Below, piece after piece: positions 23,301 to 36,249 of a DNA stretch of 64,000 nucleotides. A program made the position numbers and the translations under genes. Position 1 is the stretch's first letter, and every line of letters starts with the position of its first letter. The notes beneath the pieces are model-generated. The model was not told the origin of the DNA. It worked only from the letters and a program-made list of their open reading frames with translations, and ran no database searches. The stretch comes from Chionoecetes opilio (Eukaryota; Arthropoda; Malacostraca; Decapoda; Majidae): contig JACEEZ010001684.1 in assembly GCA_016584305.1 (NCBI GenBank), forward strand, positions 48,072 through 112,071, given 5' to 3'.

Positions 23301-23410
23301 CACAGTGCGAGTGAAGTCTGTTGTTGCAAGAGTTTCCTCAGTCCAAGCTGAGTGACTTAGACTTCAAATCGTACTTGGCTTGGTTTTGATGAATTTGCTC
23401 TTCTATATAC

Positions 23411-23984
23411 TTGACCTCAAAATTGAGTGGTGACGGGGAGGACAGCTTGTCTGGAATGGCAAGTGGCTGGTTGAGGGATCTTATTCTTCTGCTCGTTGGT
23501 TGATCACGACCACTGTCCGTGAAATGTGTTCTGTCCAGTTGGCGTATCTTCTAAGAGGTCGATGTTTATCAAAAGCAAACCAGACGTTCACCCCTTTCTC
23601 CACGAAATCAGCAGAATCCTCCGGGGTTCTTATGCCTCCTGGAGAAACCTTGCTCCACACGCTTTTCCAGCTTAGGCATCACGCTGATAACATCTGAGGG
23701 AACAATTTTTTGTTGAGGTAGATGTCTGACACTTGTTGTTAAGGAATTTTTGGGTGCTGAATCCAAAACTGATCTCAGGTTTTTCTCTATCAAGTCAAGT
23801 TTTTGAACTGTAGGATTTCGTTTTCTAAAAAATATGAAAATACTGTACATACAGTAAACAGTGCTATTTTATAAAAAGTTGCAAAATGTTAACATACAAT
23901 GAACAAATGAAAGAAATAGCTCATGAATAGCATGTTTTATTAACATTATCATGTTTAGAAAGGTTAGGCTATAATTGTGTGAAG
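23411..23984. other. Unassigned interval between two pseudogenes
   Basis: An 80-codon minus-strand frame at 23608-23850 (RKRNPTVQKLDLIEKNLRSV) has protein-like composition. It could be a downstream part of the 23985-25640 gene or an upstream part of copy 2. The plus strand is AT-rich with no clear signal. Confidence 0.3.
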
Positions 23985-25640
23985 GTTAAGGTAAAAATTT
24001 ACGTTTGTAGCTTGTGTCTGGAGTGTTTTCAAATTGAGGACTATCGCGTTTTGATGCTCCAACAATAGTCAGCCATTCATATGCCACATCCCATCTACCC
24101 TGGTAACGTCTTCCATAACCTTCAAATCTTGGTGAATCGTTCACCTGGCTCGGCGCTAGCAGCACCAAGATTTTCCGAAAGTTGGCAAGAGGCTATTGCA
24201 AAAAATATGTACTTACTAATACTCATGTTGAACCAACGGCTTTGTAAGCTCTCCAATAGTTTCTGAACAATTTCTGTGTAATACTTGCAGGTGTATTTCC
24301 AAGAAAGTCTTGACGACGTTCTTTGAATGATAGCCAAGCATTCTTTTCAAGGTCTGACATAGTACCGTTGAAATGTTCATCTTTGATGAGCTGTCGAATT
24401 TGTGGAACATCAGAACACACCGGCCTTGATTTTTTTCAATATGACAGTCAGGAAATGCCAAGTGATGTACTCAAACCGTCGCCACAGTTGACAAGCTTTT
24501 ACAACCATTGTTTCATGAGACCTAGTTTTTATGTGCAGAGGTGGAATATTATTTTCTTCCTGCAACACGTGGCCTATGTACAATGTGTAGGATCTCCAGG
24601 TTAAGATCAGATATCGGGCCAATTCGTTCGAAACCCAATGCTTGCTCTCGAGCCTGCTATCCCACAACAGAGAAAGCAGGAAATACTTTTGTGTATCCCG
24701 TGCTTGCCAAGAAGGAAGGGACACCATTTTAAGGTCAACACAGATGATCCAATTGTTTTGTCATATTGACAATAATCTCAAGACTATCTTTACATCTCCA
24801 TATTCTTCACGAGACAGGACCGATATGCCCAATAGGACTGCGCCAAACAATTGCATTGATGTAGAAGGAACACTTTCAAGCTACGCTTTGAGCTTATCAA
24901 TAAACAATCCCATTCATTGGAATTGTAGATTGAAAGCCCTAATTCCTTCAGTAAACAGGCAGTTATGGCAAAACACAAAAACCGCTGGCACTTTCGAAAG
25001 TACTGCAGAAAATGTACTTTCTCTGGTTCGAAAGTTATGATACCTTCACTCCTTGTTCAAGTATGTTTTCTTTTTTTTTCGTTCAGTCTTGATGCTAGTA
25101 TTCTGAAGCTTTTTTGGATAGGCCCAAATCACGGCTAAATCATTCAACTCGTTGCTGATCAAATCCCTACGAAATGAATCCTAGTGAATGTCAACAATCT
25201 GCACATCATTGCTGCACTGACGTTCTTCAACCATCACTCAGATCTTATAGAGGAGGTCGGTGTTCGAAAACTGGAACTGGAAATTTCAGCTGAATGAGGC
25301 ATTAGGTCTTATAGCTGACGGTAGATTAGGATATTCTATTTTACTTTATTTTTTTGTTAAATCTACTGATGTTTCACTAAACCAAAAAAGTAACAGTCTT
25401 TTGGAATGATCTTTTTGCTCTCGCCAAACATGGGGATACCAAATGCCAACTTTTTCACGTTGTTCCTTGGTCACATCCGTAATCTCTCGACACACTGCTT
25501 CCACACTTTGTGAGGGGCCCATAGCTTGTCTTGATCACCGAGTTTCACTTTAAATATGCGAAATATGCTTGTTTGACAACTTACGACTGATGCTTGCCCT
25601 CTGGACTTGGAATGGTGAAACTACCAAATATAGCAGGAGT
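23985..25640 (-). pseudogene. PLHIKLGLMK-family gene, nearly full-length but frameshifted
   Basis: Minus strand, N to C: FKVKLGDQDKLWAPHKVWKQ (near 25560), then CVERLRM and FGIPMF-GES with a DCYF segment (near 25400); DLISNELNDLAVIWAYPKK (near 25145); NEWDCLLISSKRSLKVFLLH (near 24900); LLWDSRLESKHW (near 24650); PPLHIK followed in another frame by LGLMKQW (near 24520); GVF then PQIRQLIKDEHFNGTMSDL (near 24395); and RYQGRWDVAYEW (near 24080). The block order matches the gene at 1-1340, which lacks the last third. The WAPH-x-C and DCYF-C segments suggest an N-terminal zinc site. Function unknown; I assume a mobile gene. At least five frameshifts. Confidence 0.65.
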
Positions 25641-26880
25641 CAGGGCTGTTTAGGCTTATTTACGACGAGACGTAGCAGGTAGCAGAAATGATCTGAAACA
25701 AAAGAAATAATACCTATGTAAATAAAACACTAAGCTGGAATGTTACAAAGCTTCTGAAAAACAAAACAAAACAGCATAAAAAACGAAATAGAAATTACAC
25801 TGGTACGTATGTTACAACGGTTAAGAGAAAAAGCCATAACAATCCTCCTAATTTCCTACTATCCTAGCTTCTGTTGCAGGATATTGATAGTAATGACTTA
25901 TTTGGGAGCTGCCACACACCTCTCCACCGCACGTCCTCAATTGTAACTGCACCAAACACGTTGCCACATTAGCTCTCGATGAGTCAAATCGTAACAGCTG
26001 GGCAAGTTTACTCCAGCTCACAAGTGGAATTTGCCTTATCTGGAGGGTAAAGCTGTGGAGGAAAAACTTGGACGTGCTAGAAAAAAAACTGACTACAGAT
26101 TTGGAAATCAGCATGCCAAATTTTAGTTCTAAATAAGCGCAAAAAATCTAACTAATTTTTTTTTTTTTTTTTTCCAAATTGTTTCACCTGTGTCTCAAAT
26201 TCCCAAATTTCAACCTCTGATAGATTCTGATTAGATTCTTATCACGCTCTATGGAGGGATGGTAAGAGGTAACCCTAGTGAGAGGGGTGTCTGGACAGCA
26301 TCGGAATCTGCTATCCTTCTTTGGCTGGGGCAGACCTGGTGATCACTCGAGTGTTCTGGATTATAAATTGGGAGCAACATCCCAGTTTTGTGCACTTCTT
26401 CATGCTCGCCCATTCCCGACACCGTGAGAACATGAGGGCCAAATAGAAGAGTTGTTAGGGAAGAACTGGAAGGTAAGGGCGGATGTCGAAGTCGTCAAAG
26501 CGGCCAGAGAAGGACAGTTTTTGTTTGCATTACTTGTGGCGTTTAGAATGTTGGCCGTGTTCTTCAACTGGAAAATTGTGCTGTCGTTATCCAGTAGTGA
26601 AAGTCCGAAATTTCCATGGCCTTGCTAACGGCGTGTAGGAGGACGAGGTTGTCGGGTTCATTTCTCGACCGATTGACGAAAACTGCACATTTGAAGCCTT
26701 TCAGAAATGAGACCCTCTGAGATTACTTGTGGAGTTTGTTGATCCGTGATCTCCATCATAGTACCTCTTCAGGATGGAAGATTATTCACCATCACCTCAG
26801 ACCATACTCAGGGTTGAATCTGCATCAATGGGTGCTCCCTGAATAGATGATAATCACTCTATCATACAGAGCAAATGAGC
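25641..26880. other. Interval with no clear gene
   Basis: The 88-codon minus-strand frame at 25848-26114 contains LVQLQLRTCGGEVCGSSQ and may be degraded coding sequence. A poly-T of about 17 bp lies near 26158-26174. I found no terminal repeats. Confidence 0.3.
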
Positions 26881-27530
26881 TGGGTCATTACCTATTGTGC
26901 TTTAGAGTGTAGGTACGTTGAGCAGATGCAAGCAATTCCGATGATTAGTACTTCTCGAGGCAGAAGCATCTCCAGCACCCTCCAAATCTGACACACATGT
27001 TCTGACAGACTATCTGAGTGTGGCTTTTATTTCGAGGAAATGTTCACTCATCGTGTCGTAGAAAACACGGTGGAGCGGTTCAGAATTGTCATTAGGACAA
27101 AAGCGGCAGTAAGAGAATAGACAACACCTCTGCCTTGGGGACGAGTTTTTGTTCTTGTCGGACGAACTGCCAGGGCGTCTGGTCCGCGAGAAAAGAAAGA
27201 CAGGCTTGGGAATCAGACAGAGACGTTGGCCCTTGAGCCGTTCAATCATGTCTTGTTGCCAATGGGCTTACGAAAATTCGCGTAATAATGCACAGGACTG
27301 TCGGGGCCGCATCATCCAAGCTAGCTAGCCGATCCTGAGTGTTGATGTCTTTTGACCCAAAGGACAATCGCTCCTCACCAACATAGATAAAAGCTCTGCA
27401 ATCATATCAGGATTGTTTATCAGTACTCTTTGCAAGAGGTGGCACCCCCATTGCAGGATGATGCACACACTATTCCCGGACATTGTACGATGTATCGTAT
27501 TCACCGCATCTCAGCGCCTAACCTGAAAAA
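26880..27530 (-). pseudogene. Zinc-binding N-terminal remnant, probably PIN/FEN-like family
   Basis: Minus-strand sequence gives YCRFCPNDNSEPLHRVFYDT (near 27110), then MSEHFLEIKATLR and, in another frame, STNHRNCL (near 26955). The CxFC...EPLHRV...HxxxC layout looks like a small C-C-H-C zinc site. The gene at 43461 opens with the comparable CIICQQTTPESLQSL. A possible splice acceptor (poly-pyrimidine then CAG) precedes it near 27525. It may be the displaced N terminus of the copy at 20560-23300. Confidence 0.4.
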
Positions 27531-27619
27531 ATATAATATCAAAGAAAACTTGAGGAATAGATTTACATTCCATGATATACTTTTTCATCATTAACTATGA
27601 ACAGTGATTCTGAAAGCAA

Positions 27620-28905
27620 AAAATAGGACGTCACCAGTCGTCTTACGTGCCTGAAAAACATGAAAAAGGTATTCCATGCAAGGTGAATTCCTATGATAAT
27701 GGGACGATACTAACCCGAATTTGCCATTGGACTAAACCGGGGAAGTCGCATGATACGGCACTACCAGTACGCTCCGGGAAAACATGATAAAGGGACTCAA
27801 GCATCAGCTGTAAAACCCCAAAACGACCTTAAGATCATAGAAATCTCTCCATTATTAGAGGAGTTAGGAATTCAGTCGCGTTCTGGGGGGGGTCCGAAAT
27901 GGAACGGCATCCCACGAGGGAGGTTGAGGGGTCGGAAAATTTGAACCCCCATCATTTTCCAAAGTTTGATAACAAATGAACCAATTAAACCAATAAAATC
28001 AATTTTGGCATTCAAATCCCACAGGAGCTGTTTATATGACATGTCATACAAACACTATTTGGCCCGTACCGAGAGTCATGACGGTAGGCGGTAGAACGAC
28101 GAGCGGCAGACCTTCGCTTACCATAAGAGGGATAAAATACCCAGTAATTTTGGAACGAAGAGCAGGGGCGAGGTTGGCGGTCACGGCTGGAGACACGGGT
28201 ATCCCTGTGTCTTCACGCAACCTTCGATGAATTTTTATTACATTCCTAATCTGGAGGGATTAAGAGATATGTTAAAAATTTTCTTGCCAATATGTATTTA
28301 AGTATAAGTATAAGATTATTAGGTATTACATATGCGGCAATAAGTGATTTTAGTGATAATAATGAAGGAGGTTCAGGTTAGGGGGGTGGGTAGTGGCTTG
28401 AGCCGTCGCCATCATGAAGGTCGCTGCCAGAACCCGCCAGGACGGTTCTCTTACCGCATATGTTCACATGAGCGGTAGAGAAACTTACGTATACACGCCT
28501 CTACTGTTAATTAACTTCATTAAATATATATTTCATCAACTTCATAGCCGATCGCAACGTTTCTGTTGATGTTTTTGATGAGTATAAGGGCAAATTCGCA
28601 TTATACATTATTTTAGTCGTACTGCTGGCTCCGCAGTTTGAAGCAACATTGTTGCCAATACACCGCCGCGTGAAACCTCAACCAACCCTCCCTTTCTGTT
28701 CACTCTCGGTAACGATTTGAAGGTTCTACCGCGACCTTACCTTCGTCGGTACGTCGTCATTCGTCGCTCTACCGCCTCGACTCTCGGTACGGGCCTTAGT
28801 GTTCTTCCCTCAGATCCCTGAATTAGCCAATATTCTTTCCTTTGGTTTCCTCAACAAAGATGAATGTAAAAGCCACAGCAAGGATGCTGACTGCAGCGTA
28901 GAACC
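27620..28905 (-). repeat. Inverted third copy of the dispersed repeat, split by a TIR element
   Basis: 27620-28060 and 28796-28905 are together the reverse complement of about 19060-19612. They include GGAATTCAGTCGCG, CCATCATTTTCCAAAGTTTG, ATGACATGTCATACAAACAC and GTAAAAGCCACAGCAAGGAT. The break between them is exactly the TIR element at 28061-28795. Confidence 0.8.
28061..28795. mobile_element. PIF/Harbinger-like MITE with perfect 17-bp termini and TTA site duplication
   Basis: Begins GGCCCGTACCGAGAGTC and ends with its exact reverse complement. Subterminal regions on both sides share GGCGGTAGA-GCGACGA-like blocks. The insertion site is visible because the uninterrupted sequence exists at about 19170-19185. 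Comparison implies a 3-bp TTA target duplication (TTT left, TTA right). A TWA duplication is characteristic of PIF/Harbinger. No transposase inside. Confidence 0.75.
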
Positions 28906-29400
28906 ACTACTACTACTACTACTACTAATGATAATAATAATAATAATAATAATAATACAATGGGCATTCAAATTCTTTCGTAGAAATAGATTATTATTAT
29001 TATCGTATTAAGACTCCTGTAGATTGACAAGACACACATAAGACTTTATTTGTCTTCTTTATAGACTTTTATAGACTTTCTTTATAGACTTTTATAGACT
29101 TTATAGACTTTTATTCTAGACTTCTTTACCAGTGAAAATATGATGATGGGATATTTAGAGCAGTGGTTTGAATATAAATACGAGGACATTATTTATATGC
29201 TTAATATTCCAAGAAGCTGCTATAAAACATTATATATGGGCAAAAGCTTAAGACCATGATCGGATATTATTTCAGTAGTTTAAATGGAACCATAGAAAAC
29301 AATAGACCAAGATGTGACACTTGGCAACGAAGCGCACTGGACGCTGCAGTAATGGCCCCATGGCCGTCTGCTGGCCCATTTACTTGCTGCATATGACCAT
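28906..29400. repeat. ACT and AAT microsatellites and a TATAGACTTT short repeat
   Basis: (ACT)n at 28908-28926 is followed by (AAT)n at 28930-28958. A TTTATAGACTT unit repeats five times at 29050-29120. No gene seen. Confidence 0.8.
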
Positions 29401-29409
29401 CATATAGAC

Positions 29410-29766
29410 CAGTGTTCTTCAAACTTTTTTCATCGCGACCCAGTTTGATTTTATGCATTACATTCACGATCCTATTATACGTCTGTAGCTGCTTTCTCTT
29501 TCCGATGTGATATATTTTTTACAATTACATACATACATATGCATATAAATCTGTATACATATATACATACATACATGCATCTATGCATTCAAAATAATTG
29601 CATATGTTTGCGTGTGCCAATGTAAACTTCATCTATTTAAAGTATTTAAAAAATATGTAGAAGTGTTCTGTAAATTGTAACTACGTAAGTAGAGAAAAAT
29701 AGTATAAATTGATTGACAAGTCCAAATTATGCGTACAAGTCCTGCCTTCTCAGATCAACATTATCT

Positions 29767-29842
<76 letters not shown>

Positions 29843-29971
29843 TCTCTTGTTTTCTCTCATTCTTATTAATGCATTTCATATATTGATTATATAATTATCA
29901 GTTTACGATATGGCGACCCACTGAGCTTGCGACCCAGTATTGGGTCGCGACCCGTACTTTGAAGAACCCTG
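29410..29971. mobile_element. hAT-like non-autonomous element with 8-bp target duplication
   Basis: Starts CAGTGTTCTTCAAACTTTTT and ends with the matching AGTACTTTGAAGAACCCTG-type inverted terminus (TACTTTGAAGAACCCTG). A CGCGACCCA/TGGGTCGCGACCC subterminal motif is present. The flanks are ATATAGAC (29402-29409) and TTATAGAC (29972-29979), a 7/8 match. An 8-bp duplication with CAG...CTG ends is the hAT signature. A 100-bp CT microsatellite lies inside. Confidence 0.85.
29766..29846. repeat. (CT)n microsatellite inside the hAT-like element
   Basis: About 40 CT units with rare interruptions. Confidence 0.97.
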
Positions 29972-29979
29972 TTATAGAC

Positions 29980-30330
29980 TATGGTATATCAGTATATATG
30001 ATATACTGTAATCTTCGTAAATGTTTGTTCTATAGTATTATCAAATAAAAATCAGTAAAACACGCTAGATAAATGCCATTACGAGACTGAAGAAATATGC
30101 ATGAACTAATGAAATAATGATTCACTTAAACTCTTCGGCATTTCAAAATTTACGTGTCAACTCTTAACATGAAACATATCAATAGAAGCGCAATTGTATT
30201 ATTTTTCCATTGATATATTTCGTTTTCTGATAAATGAATTAGAACCATGCATACATTAGCGTTAAATAAATAAATAAAATCATCAATCGGGTAATTTTCC
30301 CGATTGATGATGCAAATACTACTGTATACT
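29980..30330. mobile_element. Fold-back MITE, left half and centre
   Basis: Same family as 17505-18062: AATCTTCGTAAATGTTTGTT, CTATAGTATTATCAAATAAA, TCTGATAAATGAATTAGAAC and the small central hairpin CGGGTAATTTTCCCG. The right half is missing. Confidence 0.8.
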
Positions 30331-30830
30331 GGACTTGCTACTCAGTTTGGGCTATTTCCAAAACAGCGGAAGCGGGGGGGGTGGCCGCCGAAGTTAGGGT
30401 TCGCCCAGGGTGCCACACCAGCCAGGGGCTACATTCAGAGAGGCTAACTTCCGGTCTTCACGACCTAGCGACTTCCAACAGCTGTTTTGGGCAACTTTTG
30501 GCATTCTGCGGGCAGATTGATGACGTACCTAAAGACGTTGAGCTATCAAAAACAGGCAACTGCCTAAGGGGTGGCGTAGAGCACGCAATATACATAAAAA
30601 TACTCATAAATTGAGTATATATGATGTTTTCTGACTCAAGAACTGAACAGAGCAAGTATACAAATGAAATTAGGTCATATTACAATGCCATCCGCTCGTG
30701 ATGAGTCTGTTATGGGGTGATGGGCCGAGTGGCGAATGGTGGCATCTCACCATGACTCACCACACCATACACCACCACGCACAGCTCCGCGACACAGACA
30801 AGGTACATAATTATATTCCTTCTCCTTCCT
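30331..30830. other. Interval without recognised gene
   Basis: A 77-codon plus-strand frame (30381-30614) has unbiased composition but no family that I recognise. The CTGTATACTGGACTTGCTAC block at 30328 also occurs near 17390 next to another fold-back element, so part of this is repeat flank. Confidence 0.3.
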
Positions 30831-30930
30831 TTTCCTTTCTCCTTCTCCTTCTCCTCCTAGCCTTTTCTGTAGCAGTTGGTGGTAGTTGTGTGTAGTGGCA
30901 AGCGCTGATAGTGGTAGTGGTGGCAGCAGT

Positions 30931-31033
30931 AATAAAATATAAGCCGTGTAACACACATTTCAGCAAGTGTTATTGGAGTGGTCTTCGTACTAAGACGATG
31001 CTTGGACGACAAAAACACGGCTTATATTTTATT
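30931..31033. repeat. Perfect 19-bp inverted repeat, 65-bp loop
   Basis: AATAAAATATAAGCCGTGT at 30931-30949 is exactly inverted at 31015-31033. GCAGCAG-type sequence lies just outside the left arm and GCTGCTGCTGCTGCTG just outside the right arm, which extends the pairing imperfectly. It could be a tiny fold-back element or a structured transcript. Confidence 0.85.
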
Positions 31034-31165
31034 GCTGCTGCTGCTGCTACTACTGTTGCTGCTGCTACTGCTACAACTGCTGCCGGCTGCTATAAGAAAA
31101 GTTTAGGAGGAGGAAGAGGAGGAGGAGAAGCTAGGAGGTGGAGGAGGAGGAAGAAGGGTGGAGCA
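31034..31165. repeat. Trinucleotide repeats (GCT/ACT)n and (GGA)n
   Basis: Interrupted GCT/ACT units to about 31085, then GGA units to 31155. An alanine/threonine-rich frame across them is probably an artefact. Confidence 0.8.
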
Positions 31166-31209
31166 TTTTGGTGTGGATGTTGAATTTGTTTATAAACACA
31201 GCTGAGAGC

Positions 31210-31400
31210 GTGGAAGCCTTGTGATTGGCTGAAACTTTTTGAGAAATACTATGTGATTCGCTGGCGAGGCTGTGACGTAATTGTACTCGCTCAGCCAATC
31301 AGCTATCGAAGCCCATAGTGACACCGTAACGCCACTCCCATATCTCGTACCAGAATCCCCGCGACTTCCGGGTTGTACAAATAGAGGAAGTTAGTTAAGC
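31210..31400 (-). promoter_or_regulatory. Promoter-like cluster of CCAAT and CRE-half motifs
   Basis: ATTGGCTG (near 31222), GTGACGTAA (near 31273) and CAGCCAATCAGC (near 31295) lie within 80 bp. On the minus strand a GCCGCCATGG Kozak-like start lies near 31520 but opens a frame of only about 38 codons. Motif clustering is seen; promoter activity is inference. Confidence 0.3.
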
Positions 31401-31600
31401 TAAACACCGTGCCCTTCGACTCTCTCTGAATGTCTGCCCAGGACCACCACTGCACGCGAGTCAGACTCGCGATCGCCTCGCGTGGCATATTCCCCAGCTC
31501 TAAACCCGCGTTCCATGGCGGCACCACCGCCACCCCGTTACCCCAGGGTGGGGGTTAATAAGGCAAAAAGACAACAAACCATTGGATAAGCTGGCTTATA

Positions 31601-32230
31601 TCTATAATAATATAAGCGAAAGTGTGTCTGTGTGTGTGTGTCCGCTCTGGGTTCCGCCCCCCGTGGCGGAATCCCATCATATGGCACAGGTTTGGAACCA
31701 GGTTGACCAGGGGAAGGTTTTAAGCCCACTTATAGGATGATCCGATCACTTTTTTTTTCTTTTTTTTTGCAGCCTATTAGCGAGAATTGTGAAAAAAAGT
31801 GGGTTGCGAGAATTGAGGAAACCTTGATGTAGGGTGATGGGTAATGGGTGAGTGAATGTGTGGGGTGATGGGTAATGGGTGTGGGGTAATGGGTGAGTGA
31901 ATGGGTGGGGGGTGATGGGTTGGGGGTGATGGGTGATGGGTGAGGGAATAGGTGGGGGGTGATGAAAAATGGGTGAGTGAATGGGTGTGTGGTGATGGTA
32001 ATGGGTGAGTGAATGGGTGGGGGGTGATGGGTAATGGTGTGAGTGAATGGGTGGGGGAATACATACATTTCTACATCCATGATTTTAGGAAAGTTAGAAG
32101 GGGCTATCTGGAGAGTCTGTGTTTGGTGGGCCTTAGGCCCACCAAACACAGGTGGTGGGCCAAAGGCCCAACAATAGCCCTCCGTAGGAGCCAGCCAAAA
32201 AGTCCGCCCGGAGGGCGGCTTTGCGGCTAG
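31601..32230 (+). mobile_element. Complete non-autonomous Helitron
   Basis: Starts with TC after an A (TCTATAATAATATAAGCGAA) and ends with the hairpin CCGCCCGGAGGGCGG, eight bases (CTTTGCGG minus the terminal tetranucleotide), then CTAG followed by T. The interior carries a (GT)n tract, GGTTCCGCCCCCCGTGGCGG, a poly-T, and a GGTGATGGGTAATGGGTGAG minisatellite. It also has the GGTGGGCCTTAGGCCCACC palindrome. A TC start, a hairpin, CTRR and A/T insertion are Helitron hallmarks. No Rep/helicase ORF. Relatives at 2091-3502 and 51003-51465. Confidence 0.85.
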
Positions 32231-32235
32231 TATAT

Positions 32236-33565
32236 ATATATATCTTAATAGGGAGTAGGCAGTCAGACACCTGCCGCCATGGTGAAATACTCCCGGGGAG
32301 GTACTTACGGGAGTTGAGGGGTGCTGCAGACTTATCATTGAAATCTCCCGTGTCCTCTCTTTCCATATCCCTTAGTGTCTCAGATACACAAGAGAGTAGC
32401 TGCAGCCTGCACTCTAAAGACAATTCCTCTTACTACTCACATTACACTACATGCACTTACATCCCTACACTATCTTCACTCAAAATTGTATTATGCCTAG
32501 TAATCGCCCTACCTCGGAGTCCCTAACTGGGGAGGGGACCAGAAATATCCCCAGGTCGGACAGTCTTCAAGATGTCGACCCGAGGTGTCTTGATACTTCT
32601 TCTAGCCTTCTCTCCTTAAACTTCTGCAACATTCGCGGCCTTAGATCAAACTTTCTCTCTGTCGAACATCATCTCTCCTCCTCTAAACCTCATCTTCTTT
32701 TCCTCACCGAAACTCAGTTGTCTGTGAGCACTGACAGCAGACCTTTTTCTGTCTCCTCTTACTGTCTCTATTCTCATTTTAAATCCAAAGCTGGCTGTTG
32801 CGTATATGTGCGCAATGACATCACTTGCTCTCATGCCCACGGCCTTGAATCTTCCGAATTTTTTACCATCTGGCTTCGACTTCAATGTCACTCTTACTAA
32901 ATTTATCTGTGCTGTATATTTCTCACCTAACTCCGCTGACTATGTAAAATTCTTCGACTATTTAACATCAAAAGTGGAGCACATCTCATCTCATTTTCCT
33001 TTAGCAGAAATTTCCATTCTTGGGGACTTCAATGTTCACCACCAGCTTTGGCTATCATCTTCTTTCACTGACCAACCTGGTGAACAAGCCTACAACTTTT
33101 CTATCCTCCAAGACCTAGAGCAGCTGGTGCAGCACCCTACCCGTATTCCTGACCGCCTTGGAGACACGCCCAACATTCTTGATCCTTTCCTAACCACTAA
33201 CCCTTCTGCTTACTCTGTGAAACTATTCTCTCCGTTGGGTTCCTCCGATCACAATCTTATTTCTGTAACCTGTCCTATCGCTCCGGTACCGTCTCGGGAC
33301 CCACCTAAGCGGAGGTGCTTCTGGCACTTCAACTCAGCTAAGTGGGAAGACCTAAGGCAGTACTACTCTGATTTTCCATGGAATGATTACTGCTTCCATG
33401 TCAAAGACCCATCTCTTTGTGCAGAGCGCATAACTGAGGTCATAGTCTCTGGCATGGAGGCGTACATTCCACACATTTTCTCTAATCCTAAAGCCCATCA
33501 ACCTTGGTTTAACTCTGCTTGTTCTCATGCTGTCCGAGATAAAGAGGTTTACAGGTCACCACTGT
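32236..33565 (+). mobile_element. LINE (CR1/Jockey-like) 5' region with AP endonuclease domain
   Basis: The plus-strand coding region begins near 32490 and is readable with one frameshift near 32895. It has LSLNFCNIRGLRSNFLSVEH (near 32620), LLFLTETQLS, then [14 protein letters not shown] (near 33010), [20 protein letters not shown] (near 33125) and [15 protein letters not shown] (near 33230). N-x-R, TETxL, GDFN and SDH are the metal and catalytic blocks of LINE APE-type endonucleases, which nick the target for reverse transcription. The ORF stops near 33595 after running into a SINE-tail fragment (ACAGGCGGTATAGGCACAAA). The reverse transcriptase is absent, so it is dead. Confidence 0.8.
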
Positions 33566-33794
33566 TTACAGGCGGTATAGGCACAAATGTAAAATAAAAA
33601 TATAAAAACAAATTAAATCAAACTAACACAAAATCTCTGCCTACAGCTACCACACCAGCGTGTCCCCGCCCACTAATGAGCGTCGCAGGACACATGTGGA
33701 GCTGCCCCGTGAGGGTCTCGCCTGTCCCTAACAGCAGGTTTCCCACCCTTGGTGCTTCCTTTAACTAGCCCTCTGAGGGCACTTGTGTCACTGG
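33566..33794. other. SINE-tail scrap and unassigned sequence
   Basis: 33566-33600 is the SINE end block in the opposite orientation to the SINE that follows. It may mark a rearrangement or an internal inversion. The remaining ~190 bp is unrecognised. Confidence 0.4.
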
Positions 33795-34146
33795 TCCTTT
33801 TTTTTTTTTTTTTTTTTTATACATTTGTGCCTATAGCGCCTGTAGGCAGTGGTGACCAGGGCTCGGATGGTAGGCTCTGGAGGTTCACTTGAGGGCTGTG
33901 ATGGTTGGCCCTCGCCCGTGATGGCGCAGGCAGGATTCTTATAGTGACGCCTGTGATTAGAGGCTCATGCCGCCCCCCTGTGTCCTCCGATGCACTCGCA
34001 GTCGAAGGCAGAGTTGATGGACAGGGCATGTCGGTGTTCTTAGGCCACTCGACGGTGCAAAAAGATTTTGGTTTTCTTCGGGGATCGAACTCGGGTCACC
34101 GAGAACGGCTGTCGGAGACGCTAACCACTCCGCTACCGCCTCCCCA
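33795..34146 (-). mobile_element. tRNA-headed SINE, full copy
   Basis: The minus strand begins GGGGAGGCGGTAGCGGAGTG, GTTAGCGTCTCCGACAGCC (box A region) and GGTGACCCGAGTTCGATCCC (box B). It continues through GGCGGCATGAGCCTCTAATC and GCCTACAGGCGCTATAGGCA to an A-rich tail (T's at 33796-33817 on plus). Same family as 19793-20210, with partial copies at 7905-8145 and 61665-61815. Confidence 0.88.

Positions 34147-36249
<2,103 letters not shown>

Larger units (their letters stand above)
18483..23410. repeat. Duplicated ~4.9-kb segment, copy 2
   Basis: Cleaner copy of 12727-17381 in the same orientation. It carries one ambiguous base (N at about 18555) and a SINE at about 19793-20210 that copy 1 lacks. 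It holds the minus-strand PIN/FEN-like pseudogene. Either a real tandem duplication or two haplotypes joined by the assembler. Confidence 0.85.
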
